Part shown: positions 1 through 5,209 of the stretch, piece after piece
Position numbering within the stretch: position 1 is the first letter of the stretch
How the letters are laid out: each line of letters begins with the position of its first letter
From: Alphaproteobacteria bacterium
GTDB taxonomy: Bacteria > Pseudomonadota > Alphaproteobacteria > CAAHEQ01 > UBA3637
Direction: 5' to 3'
DNA: 5,209 nucleotides
Assembly: GCA_017555325.1 (NCBI GenBank)
Contig: JAFZGR010000035.1
Coordinates: forward strand, 1 to 5,209
The notes under the pieces: generated by a model
What the model was told of the DNA's origin: nothing
The model's database searches: none
The model's input: the letters and a program-made list of their open reading frames with translations, nothing else
Position numbers and translations under genes: made by a program

Positions 1-1
1 A

Positions 2-1669
2 TATAAATTTTATTATTTGTTGGTTTTGGGTTGTGCATTGTTGGGTCTTTTGTTGATAGCAACCCGTTTTTATGGAAGTGTTATTTTAAAATCTTTGAGA
101 TTACGGGAATGGCTTGGAACAGAATTGATGTTGCCGTCTTCTAAAATTTTAGATTATATTAAAGAATGCATGCAAAGTGCTTCTACAGATGAATTTATTT
201 ATTTTTTAAGAGTTTTAGAATCAGCCCGTCATCCGTTTTATTATAAAAGTGTATTAAAATCTTTAAAACATGGAGCAGAAGCTGTTCGGTTGTATGCATT
301 GAAGTGTATTTTGCGCATGCGAGATTTAGAACGTTACCAATCAACAGTTTTATTTGTTTTTAAGACGGATGAATCGGCTTCTGTACGGGCAATGGCCTTA
401 TCTATACTTATACAGATTGCTCACTTGAAAGAAGATATTCAGTTGTTGGAAGAATATAGTTTTTATTTGGATGACCGCTTGTTAAAAACAGGGGCAATGA
501 GTGGTTTTTTAAATATTGGTAATAATTATGCTCTTTTGGCGATGGATGGATTGCAAAGTTTAGGGAAAAGTCATCGTAAAAGTGATCAGTTAGCTGCTTT
601 ACAAGTAATGGAACAAGCCCCCAGTATCGGATTGATACGATTACTAATGCCATTGTTAAAAAGTCCGGATATGATAATTGTCCGAAAAGCAATACATGTT
701 GCAGGATTAATGAAACATCCGGAATCATTACCGATTATTTTAAACAGTTTGGATGATGTTGATTTGCAGGAAGATGCGTTGTCGGCTTTAAAGCAGTTTG
801 GTGTAAAAGCATATCCGGCAATTGAACGAAATATTCATAATGGTGATGTATCTGAATTCAGAAAAAAAATATTGGTTTTGTTTTTAATTACACAAACAAA
901 TAATGAGAGCCGTCAAATTTTATTGAGAGCTTTAAAAATCGGAAATCAAAAATTATGTAAAACAATCATTCGAGGAATGTATGATTCTCATATTTTTTGG
1001 GTTCACCGAGGAAAATATAAACAGCTTAAAGAAAGTATTCGCCAAGATGCGTTTAAGATTGTTTGGTTAAATGCTTTCATAGATAAATATAAACAACCAC
1101 CGGTTCCGGAAGTACAGGATGCTTTCGCATTTTTAACACGGGCAATGGGAGAAGAGGCTGCACGTACCAGAGAATCTATTTTTTATCAATTGTTATTGCT
1201 GAAAAATATGCCTATATTTCAAAAATCCATACATGTTTTATTAGATGAGGATTATGAAAAATATCCAGTAGCATTGGCTGTTTTACAAGATATTTTACCA
1301 AAAGATTTGTTTGAAACCATCGATATGGTTGCCCGTTTGCCATTTGTCCGGAAAAAGGAAGTTGTTGCCCCGGCTGTTTCGGAAAAGGAAGCGGTTCAAG
1401 ATGTTTCTGAGCTCGTTTTAAATCCACCTTTTTTTGTGTCATCATGGATTGTTGCTAGTGCTTTACATTGTTTGAGAAAATTAAATGATAAAAATGGGTT
1501 ACCGGCTGTATGCAAGTGTTTAAAAAGTACAGATGCGTTGGTTTTAGAAACAGCTGTTAAAGCATTAGCAAGATTGGAAAGTAATACACAAGAGGCGCAT
1601 CGGATATTGTTGTCTGTTCCGACAAGCCGTTTAGTTAATTTGCCTCTAGAATCTTTGTTAAAAAATTAG
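2..1669 (+). CDS. C-terminal part of a HEAT-repeat membrane protein (5' truncated), possibly a nucleotide-transporter/MFS-HEAT fusion
   Basis: The frame is open to the left edge. The first possible start is a TTG at 17 inside a hydrophobic stretch with no ribosome site before it, so the true start is probably upstream. Residues here count from that TTG. Residues 1-20 are hydrophobic and resemble the end of a transmembrane helix, followed by a basic segment (K25, R28, R30). The rest is alpha-helical with HEAT-like units, clearest near 85-103, 118-137, 216-245, 247-264 and 503-520, where 'D/S-x-x-V-R-x-x-A' signatures recur (for example VRAMALSIL, VRKAIHVAGL). Residues 417-490 (ALAVLQDILPKDL, then W477-IVASALHCL) resemble the tail domain of bacterial NTT/MFS proteins fused to HEAT repeats, as I recall that family. 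The next gene, a cNMP-fold protein, fits because such fusions often end in that domain. HEAT repeats are well supported; the transporter identity is inferred and depends on sequence outside the window. Confidence 0.75.
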   Translation, partial: YKFYYLLVLGCALLGLLLIATRFYGSVILKSLRLREWLGTELMLPSSKILDYIKECMQSASTDEFIYFLRVLESARHPFYYKSVLKSLKHGAEAVRLYALKCILRMRDLERYQSTVLFVFKTDESASVRAMALSILIQIAHLKEDIQLLEEYSFYLDDRLLKTGAMSGFLNIGNNYALLAMDGLQSLGKSHRKSDQLAALQVMEQAPSIGLIRLLMPLLKSPDMIIVRKAIHVAGLMKHPESLPIILNSLDDVDLQEDALSALKQFGVKAYPAIERNIHNGDVSEFRKKILVLFLITQTNNESRQILLRALKIGNQKLCKTIIRGMYDSHIFWVHRGKYKQLKESIRQDAFKIVWLNAFIDKYKQPPVPEVQDAFAFLTRAMGEEAARTRESIFYQLLLLKNMPIFQKSIHVLLDEDYEKYPVALAVLQDILPKDLFETIDMVARLPFVRKKEVVAPAVSEKEAVQDVSELVLNPPFFVSSWIVASALHCLRKLNDKNGLPAVCKCLKSTDALVLETAVKALARLESNTQEAHRILLSVPTSRLVNLPLESLLKN

Positions 1670-1673
1670 GAGA
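1668..1673 (+). promoter_or_regulatory. Ribosome binding site overlapping the stop codon of the HEAT-repeat gene
   Basis: AGGAGA lies 9 bases before the ATG at 1683 and shares bases with the TAG stop at 1667-1669. This tight packing indicates that the two genes are translated from one mRNA and possibly coupled. Confidence 0.7.
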
Positions 1674-1682
1674 AAATAAATA

Positions 1683-2105
1683 ATGGTGGGAACATTTGAA
1701 AAAGTTTTAATTTTAAAAAATATCAGTATGTTTGAAAATGCTTCCGAAACGGCATTATCTGATTTCATTATGGCATCAGAGGAAAAAATCTACAAACCAG
1801 GTGATGAGATTATTAACAATGCAATGGAGAATCATTATTTGTTTATTATTTTATCTGGTAGTATTCAACGGATTGATTCTGATAATGAGATTGCGGAATT
1901 GGGTCCACGTCAGTTTTTTGGTGAAACAACTGTTTTATGTCCGGCAGTTATCCCTTACCAGATTACTGCAAATGAACAAACAACAATACTTCGCATCAGT
2001 GGTAATATGTTGTATCAGGTTATGGCGCTTCATCCGTCTATTGCGAAAGGTTTTATCGGAGAATTATCTAAACGGTTGAGACAGCGTAGTGGAAAAAATA
2101 TATAA
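1683..2105 (+). CDS. Cyclic nucleotide-binding-fold (Crp/Fnr sensor-like) protein with a degenerate ligand pocket
   Basis: This 140-residue protein is one cNMP-binding beta-barrel with flanking helices. It opens with 'FEKVLILKNISMFENAS' (5-21), the usual lead-in helix. It continues with Y37-KPGD (37-41), the glycine turn LSGSI (57-61), and FGE (79-81) of the phosphate-binding cassette. It ends in a helix (ALHPSIAKGFIGELSKRLRQR, from 115) like the C helix of the family. No DNA-binding helix-turn-helix, kinase or membrane segment follows, so it is a stand-alone sensor-type module. The arginine that normally follows FGE and contacts the cyclic phosphate is missing: the matching stretch is VIPYQITA (89-96). 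Binding of cAMP or cGMP is therefore doubtful. It begins 13 bases after the HEAT-repeat gene in a different frame, so it may be the detached C-terminal domain of such a fusion. The family call is firm; the ligand and role are unknown. Confidence 0.88.
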   Translation: MVGTFEKVLILKNISMFENASETALSDFIMASEEKIYKPGDEIINNAMENHYLFIILSGSIQRIDSDNEIAELGPRQFFGETTVLCPAVIPYQITANEQTTILRISGNMLYQVMALHPSIAKGFIGELSKRLRQRSGKNI

Positions 2106-2142
2106 AAAACACATAATAATAAAGTATATTAAAAAATAGTGA

Positions 2143-2171
2143 TTGCTTTTTAAAATAAAAAAAACTATTAT
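2143..2171 (+). promoter_or_regulatory. Candidate sigma-70-type promoter for the parvulin gene
   Basis: TTGCTT (2143-2148) and TATTAT (2166-2171) are separated by 17 bases, with a predicted start near 2178, about 40 bases before the ATG. The -10 matches consensus in 5 of 6 positions but the -35 in only 3. The surrounding DNA is very AT-rich, so chance matches are likely. No convincing terminator is seen between 2106 and 2218, so read-through from the upstream genes is also possible. Confidence 0.35.
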
Positions 2172-2205
2172 ACAAATAGCCAATTTAAATAAAAAAGGGA
2201 AAATA

Positions 2206-2212
2206 AAGGAGA
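2206..2212 (+). promoter_or_regulatory. Ribosome binding site of the parvulin gene
   Basis: AAGGAGA ends 6 bases before the ATG at 2219. It fixes that start over internal ATGs. Confidence 0.75.
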
Positions 2213-2218
2213 ATACAG

Positions 2219-3349
2219 ATGGCAAAACAAAAAAAAGAAAAAGTTGAAGTTGTACAAGAGGCTGATTTTGTTGAAGAAAAAAATGTTGCATCAGAAAGAG
2301 GCGGATTAAAAAAAAGCACAATTGTTATCGGGGCTTTATTGATGGGAGCCGCTGCTGTATGGGGTGTAATTGGATATCAGTCAATGTCTCAAAATACGGG
2401 GAAATCCATTTTGGGTAAATATTTTCAAGGAGAAAAAAAAGGTCAGGTTGTGGCGACAATTGATGGGGACAATATTTATTTAGCAGATATTAAAAATGTT
2501 GCTGAGCAAATTCCGCAATTGGCAGAATTGCCATTTGATATGATTTATCCTCAGTTATTACAAAAATACATTACAAAAGAAATTGTTTATCGTTCGGCAC
2601 AGGATTCGGATATTCAAAATGATCCTCATGTTCAAATCGCTTTAAAAGAAGCAAGAGATACGATTTTAAGTAAGGCTTATTTGGAAAAAAGAATTTCTGA
2701 ACTGGCAACTCCGGAAAAATTGAAGGAATTGTATCAGGCAGAAGTTAAAAATATGGAACGGCAAGATGAGGTGCATGCTCGCCATATTTTGGTCAGAACA
2801 GAAAAAGAAGCCCGTGATGTATTGGTCCAATTAGAAGCAGGGGCTGATTTTAAAATGTTAGCTGATACAAAATCATTAGATGCGGAAAACGGAAATGGCG
2901 GTGATTTAGGATATTTTCAAAAAAATATGATGATACCGGAGTTTGGTGAAGCTGTTTTTGCTTTAAAGAAAGGACAATTATCTAAACCGATTAAAACGCC
3001 GTTTGGGTGGCATATTGTTTTAGTCGAAGACAGACGTTTGGCTGCTCCGCCAGCATTTGAAGATGTCCAAGAACAATTAAGACAGTTGTTCGTTGAACGT
3101 AATATTCAAAATATTTTGCATCAGGAAGAAGTAAAGCATAACGTAAAAGTGCTTGTTCCGACTCTTCGTCAGCCTAAAGATGCAGCAGAGGCAATCAAAG
3201 GGATTCAATCTGCTGTTTTGGATGAAACGGGTGCAAAAGAAACAATGTCGGATTCTATGGAGCCGACAGAAAAATCTGTGGCAGAGGATGTATCTGTTCC
3301 CACAGATGTGTCTGAAAATATTGAAACACAAGAAGGTAATGTGCAATAA
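2219..3349 (+). CDS. Membrane-anchored parvulin-type peptidyl-prolyl cis-trans isomerase (PpiC/SurA/PrsA family)
   Basis: This 376-residue protein should catalyse proline cis-trans isomerisation and help fold exported proteins at the outer face of the inner membrane. Residues 1-33 are charged and probably cytoplasmic. Residues 34-53 form one hydrophobic segment (STIVIGALLMG...), more like an uncleaved anchor than a signal peptide because no clear cleavage site follows. Residues 77-160 form a helical SurA-N-like region with QLLQKYITKEIVY. Residues 185-271 are a single parvulin domain with all the usual marks: HARHILV (186-192), GGDLGYF (227-233), the FGEAVFALKKGQLS stretch (242-255) and FGWHIV (262-267), including conserved histidines 186, 189 and 265. 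The last 60 or so residues are acidic, low in complexity and probably disordered. The layout resembles PpiD/PrsA-like foldases with one catalytic domain. It is followed by a strong terminator and so ends its transcription unit. The family call is secure; the exact orthologue name is not. Confidence 0.93.
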   Translation: MAKQKKEKVEVVQEADFVEEKNVASERGGLKKSTIVIGALLMGAAAVWGVIGYQSMSQNTGKSILGKYFQGEKKGQVVATIDGDNIYLADIKNVAEQIPQLAELPFDMIYPQLLQKYITKEIVYRSAQDSDIQNDPHVQIALKEARDTILSKAYLEKRISELATPEKLKELYQAEVKNMERQDEVHARHILVRTEKEARDVLVQLEAGADFKMLADTKSLDAENGNGGDLGYFQKNMMIPEFGEAVFALKKGQLSKPIKTPFGWHIVLVEDRRLAAPPAFEDVQEQLRQLFVERNIQNILHQEEVKHNVKVLVPTLRQPKDAAEAIKGIQSAVLDETGAKETMSDSMEPTEKSVAEDVSVPTDVSENIETQEGNVQ

Positions 3350-3366
3350 TTATAATGGTGTATGAT

Positions 3367-3397
3367 AAAAAAGGCATCCAGGTGGATGCCTTTTTTT
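3367..3397 (+). terminator. Intrinsic (rho-independent) terminator after the parvulin gene
   Basis: GGCATCC (3373-3379) and GGATGCC (3384-3390) form a perfect 7-bp GC-containing stem with a 4-base AGGT loop. Seven Ts follow (3391-3397). Six As before the stem (3367-3372) can extend it to 13 bp and give a T tract on the opposite strand, so it could work in both directions. It starts 18 bases after the parvulin stop codon and separates the two transcription units. Confidence 0.92.
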
Positions 3398-3487
3398 GAG
3401 ATGTGTATTGAGCTTAGATTTGATACTGTTTTGTGTGTGTTTTATCTTGTGAGGTGTAAAAATAATTTTAAAATGTGAAAAAAAAGA

Positions 3488-3516
3488 TTGTGCTTTTATT
3501 GGAACTCTGATATAAT
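3488..3516 (+). promoter_or_regulatory. Predicted extended -10 sigma-70-type promoter of the two-gene unit
   Basis: A perfect TATAAT (3511-3516) is preceded by TGA (3508-3510), which makes an extended -10 element. TTGTGC (3488-3493) lies 17 bases upstream as a weak -35 (3 of 6). The predicted start is near 3523, inside the following inverted repeat and about 38 bases before the ATG. The position after a terminator and before a strong ribosome site supports it. A weaker alternative, TTGATA (3420-3425) with TATCTT (3443-3448), also has a 17-base spacer. Confidence 0.62.
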
Positions 3517-3518
3517 AA

Positions 3519-3536
3519 CTTAAATATCTATTTAAG
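3519..3536. repeat. Perfect inverted repeat at the predicted transcription start (candidate operator or 5' mRNA hairpin)
   Basis: CTTAAAT (3519-3525) and ATTTAAG (3530-3536) are exact reverse complements around a 4-base ATCT centre. The repeat covers the start site expected from the -10 box at 3511-3516. It could be a repressor site or a weak stem at or near the very 5' end of the mRNA. The arms are AT-rich, so function is uncertain. Confidence 0.5.
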
Positions 3537-3547
3537 CATTTTATATT

Positions 3548-3556
3548 TAAGGAGGT
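3548..3556 (+). promoter_or_regulatory. Near-ideal ribosome binding site
   Basis: TAAGGAGGT is a full 9-base match to the anti-Shine-Dalgarno end of 16S rRNA and ends 4 bases before the ATG at 3561. It is stronger than the sites of the other genes here, suggests high expression, and fixes the start codon. Confidence 0.82.
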
Positions 3557-3560
3557 TAAA

Positions 3561-4523
3561 ATGAGTGATAGACCTAAAAGCAGTGCTGATGCAATTGATG
3601 TAATACGGGGGTTTGTTCATACATGTGAATCTGGACGTGTTGGCGTTAATATGATTAGAAGTGGAAGTGCTTATAATTTTCAAACTGTTGTGAATAGAGA
3701 TTATGATTATGATTTTTATTCGGATTCTGAAAGTGCAGAAGGTGAAACTCAAGGAAAGTATTGTGCAAACGTGGATTCTATGATGACTTCTTTGTACTCG
3801 TTTAAAGATGTATATGCGCAAGATCCGGGAAAAGCAGAATTGGTTTATGGTGAAATATTGAAACTACATCAAAATCAGCATTCAATTGCTGATAGACGAG
3901 CAGCTGATTTATTGGGTGTTTATTTTTTGCAAACTGGATTCCCCTCAATTCACAATTTTAAAAGGGATAGACGGTGGTGTGAACAATATACATTTACTAG
4001 CGATGGGGAATATACAGATCAAGAGGCGATATTGTTGTTTGATGATGCTTGGTATGCTGGTAAGTTTAGCGGTGGATATAGCGATGGACGTTTTCAAAAA
4101 ACAGACAGTATTATCAGATGGGGAAAGGTGTGTCGTTCTTTAGCTATATTGGAACAACAGGGATATACGTTGGAGTGGAATGAAAATAGGACAGATTGTG
4201 AGATTAAGAGTCCTGATCGTAAAGTTTCATACGGAAAACTTTCTGAATTGACGGAGCAATCTTTGAATGATGTTAGACACAACAGTGAGAGTAATCATCG
4301 GCAATTGTTAAATGATGTGTATAAAGCATATCAAAATGCAAAAGGTATTTCTTGTCCAGATCAAACAGATATGTGTTGGCTGATGGAAACACATCGAGCA
4401 ATATTAAATCGTGAGCCGACAACAAATCAAACACTCCAAAATCAAGGTGGCGGAACAAGGGTTAATCCGGATACTAATACATCGGGAGCTCAAATTAATG
4501 AAAATGGTACAATTAGAATGTAA
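3561..4523 (+). CDS. Hypothetical 320-residue soluble protein, first gene of an unknown two-gene unit
   Basis: I do not recognise a family. The start is set by an excellent ribosome site. There is no signal peptide or membrane segment, so it is probably cytoplasmic unless exported by a leaderless route. A tyrosine/aspartate-rich acidic patch (DYDYDFYSDSE, 47-57) follows a short N-terminal domain. Residues 71-125 look helical. Residues 131-188 are aromatic-rich, with W139, W164 and W187 (FDDAWYAGKFSGGYSDGRF, from 160). Residues 189-261 begin KVCRSLAILEQQG, then give a short strand-rich stretch and a long polar helix. This layout matches the repeat unit of the next protein (KVC, leucines, glycine, strands, helix). 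There are seven cysteines: 22, 68, 140, 191, 213, 265 and 272. The tail from about 285 is Asn/Thr/Gly-rich and probably disordered. It lies 21 bases upstream of the repeat-protein gene, so co-expression is likely. It is certainly a gene; its function is unknown. Confidence 0.85.
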   Translation: MSDRPKSSADAIDVIRGFVHTCESGRVGVNMIRSGSAYNFQTVVNRDYDYDFYSDSESAEGETQGKYCANVDSMMTSLYSFKDVYAQDPGKAELVYGEILKLHQNQHSIADRRAADLLGVYFLQTGFPSIHNFKRDRRWCEQYTFTSDGEYTDQEAILLFDDAWYAGKFSGGYSDGRFQKTDSIIRWGKVCRSLAILEQQGYTLEWNENRTDCEIKSPDRKVSYGKLSELTEQSLNDVRHNSESNHRQLLNDVYKAYQNAKGISCPDQTDMCWLMETHRAILNREPTTNQTLQNQGGGTRVNPDTNTSGAQINENGTIRM

Positions 4524-4530
4524 AAGAGAT

Positions 4531-4536
4531 GAGAGG
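4531..4536 (+). promoter_or_regulatory. Ribosome binding site of the tandem-repeat gene
   Basis: GAGAGG lies 8 bases before the ATG at 4545, in the 21-base gap after the preceding stop codon. It is weaker than the site at 3548-3556. Confidence 0.55.
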
Positions 4537-4544
4537 TAACAATA

Positions 4545-5209
4545 ATGACAAATTCAAATGAAATAGCAAGAAATTCTTATAGAAAAGTTTGCCAATTAGT
4601 TGTCGAATTAAGAAATAATGGAGTAGAAGGTGTAACCGTTGTGGAAGAAAACGGTAGATTTGTTGTAAAACAAGGAGATTCCGTCATTGATGTTAATACA
4701 TTAGCATCAGACAGTGCATTAAGACAAAAAATAGAAGCATTGAATGCAGCACAAGCAGAATATGAGCAAGTAAATGTTCAATTGGCAGATGCTGTTAAAA
4801 CAGAAATTATGAATGCAGTCCAACAGGAATGGGAGTCTGCTCAAAAAGAAGAAACAGCCAAAGAAAAATACACAAAAGTTTGTCAATTGGTTGTGGAATT
4901 AAGAAACAGTGGAGAAGAGGGACTGACTGTTGAAGAAGAAAACGGAAAATTTGTTGTAAAGAAAAATGGAACTGTTATTGATGTTAATACATTAGAATCA
5001 GGCAGTGCATTGAGACAAAAAATAGAAGCATTGAATGCAGCACAAGCAGAATATGAGCAAGTAAATGTTCAATTGGCAGATGCTGTTAAAGCAGAAATTA
5101 TGAATGCAGTCCAACAGGAACGGGAGTCTGCTCAAAAAGAAGAAACAGCTAAAGAAAAATACACAAAAGTTTGTCAATTGGTTGTGGAATTAAGAAACAG
5201 TGGAGAAGA
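4545..5209 (+). CDS. Tandem-repeat protein of unknown function (3' truncated by the window edge)
   Basis: The frame opens with ATG at 4545 and stays open to the right edge, giving 221 complete codons. After a 13-residue lead (MTNSNEIARNSYR) it is made of 97-residue repeats starting KVCQLVVELRN at residues 14, 111 and 208. Each unit has an opening helix, a strand-rich stretch with EENG(R/K)FVVK and a V-I-D-V-N-T-L segment, then a long polar helix of about 55 residues (from A-L-R-Q-K-I-E-A-L) rich in Ala, Gln and Glu and likely to form a coiled coil. The only cysteine in each unit sits in its opening helix. No signal peptide or membrane segment is visible. The 21-base spacing puts it in one operon with the 320-residue protein. 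The repeats suggest an extended scaffold, binding or surface-type protein, but that is inference. Total length and C-terminus are not visible. Confidence 0.85.
   Translation, partial: MTNSNEIARNSYRKVCQLVVELRNNGVEGVTVVEENGRFVVKQGDSVIDVNTLASDSALRQKIEALNAAQAEYEQVNVQLADAVKTEIMNAVQQEWESAQKEETAKEKYTKVCQLVVELRNSGEEGLTVEEENGKFVVKKNGTVIDVNTLESGSALRQKIEALNAAQAEYEQVNVQLADAVKAEIMNAVQQERESAQKEETAKEKYTKVCQLVVELRNSGE
4584..4874 (+). repeat. Tandem repeat unit 1 (291 bp, 97 codons)
   Basis: The first full unit. Counting by hand, it differs from unit 2 at about 31 of 291 positions. About 25 of these fall in the first 105 bases and only 6 in the last 186. The stretch 4722-4799 (78 bases) is identical to 5013-5090. 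Confidence 0.93.
4875..5165 (+). repeat. Tandem repeat unit 2 (291 bp, 97 codons)
   Basis: The second full unit, with the same length and frame as unit 1 and no insertion or deletion. Its first 44 bases are identical to the visible start of unit 3. Confidence 0.93.
5166..5209 (+). repeat. Tandem repeat unit 3 (partial, cut by the window edge)
   Basis: Only 44 bases are visible, all identical to the start of unit 2. The array clearly continues beyond the window. Confidence 0.88.

Noticed and set aside
1212..1445. Reverse-strand open frames of 60-106 codons (also at 408-728, 2064-2321, 3077-3346, 3528-3821, 4094-4282 and 4273-4458)
   Set aside because: They mostly lie antisense to well-supported + strand genes. 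Their products are rich in Phe, Leu, His and Ile, as expected from the complement of AT-rich coding DNA, and show no recognisable domain. I did not examine their upstream regions individually for ribosome sites.
1732..2079. Out-of-frame + strand open frame inside the cNMP-fold gene (similar ones at 3153-3365 and 3886-4143)
   Set aside because: The overlapping frame has clear family motifs and a ribosome site. The alternative products have no domain and an unlikely composition.
2135..2179. Weak inverted repeats (AATAGT/ACTATT and CTATT/AATAG) between the cNMP-fold and parvulin genes
   Set aside because: Stems of 5-6 A/T-dominated pairs with long loops or no T tract. Such matches are expected by chance in this composition, so no terminator is called.
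3355..3399. A 14-codon ATG-TGA mini-ORF across the terminator hairpin
   Set aside because: No ribosome site, and it is fully explained by the terminator sequence.
3420..3448. Alternative promoter TTGATA / TATCTT with a 17-base spacer
   Set aside because: The -10 match is only 4 of 6, and the perfect extended -10 at 3508-3516 lies closer to the gene. It could be a secondary promoter but was not listed separately.
4584..5209. CRISPR-like array or non-coding satellite as an explanation for the 291-bp repeats
   Set aside because: The units are contiguous without spacers, keep an exact multiple of three, and encode one uninterrupted protein whose differences are often synonymous.

Overview
This is an AT-rich window with every recognisable gene on the + strand. 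It looks like a chromosome segment from a Gram-negative bacterium. My best guess is an uncultured, low-GC, host- or gut-associated alphaproteobacterium. That guess rests on base composition, the strong Shine-Dalgarno sites, and a HEAT-repeat protein, a cNMP-fold protein and a membrane-anchored parvulin side by side. It is inference: no rRNA or tRNA is present to confirm it.

Layout. (1) Positions 2-1669 hold the 3' part of a long gene that is open at the left edge. It encodes the end of a membrane segment followed by a large alpha-helical HEAT-type repeat region, which resembles the C-terminal half of nucleotide-transporter/MFS-HEAT fusion proteins. (2) After 13 bases comes a small cyclic-nucleotide-binding-fold protein (1683-2105), almost certainly co-transcribed. 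Its cNMP pocket lacks the usual phosphate-binding arginine. (3) A 113-base gap with a possible promoter leads to a membrane-anchored parvulin-type peptidyl-prolyl isomerase (2219-3349). A strong intrinsic terminator (3367-3397) closes this block.

The second half is a separate transcription unit of unknown function. It starts with an extended -10 promoter (3488-3516), a perfect 7-bp inverted repeat at the predicted transcription start, and an exceptionally complete Shine-Dalgarno sequence. The first gene (3561-4523) encodes a 320-residue protein of no family I recognise. The second starts at 4545, 21 bases later, and runs off the right edge. It encodes a protein built from 97-residue (291-bp) tandem repeats, parts of which are about 97% identical at DNA level.

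The C-terminal third of the 320-residue protein appears to carry one diverged copy of the same helix-hairpin-helix unit that the neighbour repeats. This suggests the two genes form a related, co-expressed pair. This two-gene unit is the most novel part of the window. Genes 1 and 2 probably work together as a membrane protein and a soluble sensor-like partner, and gene 3 is an envelope folding factor.
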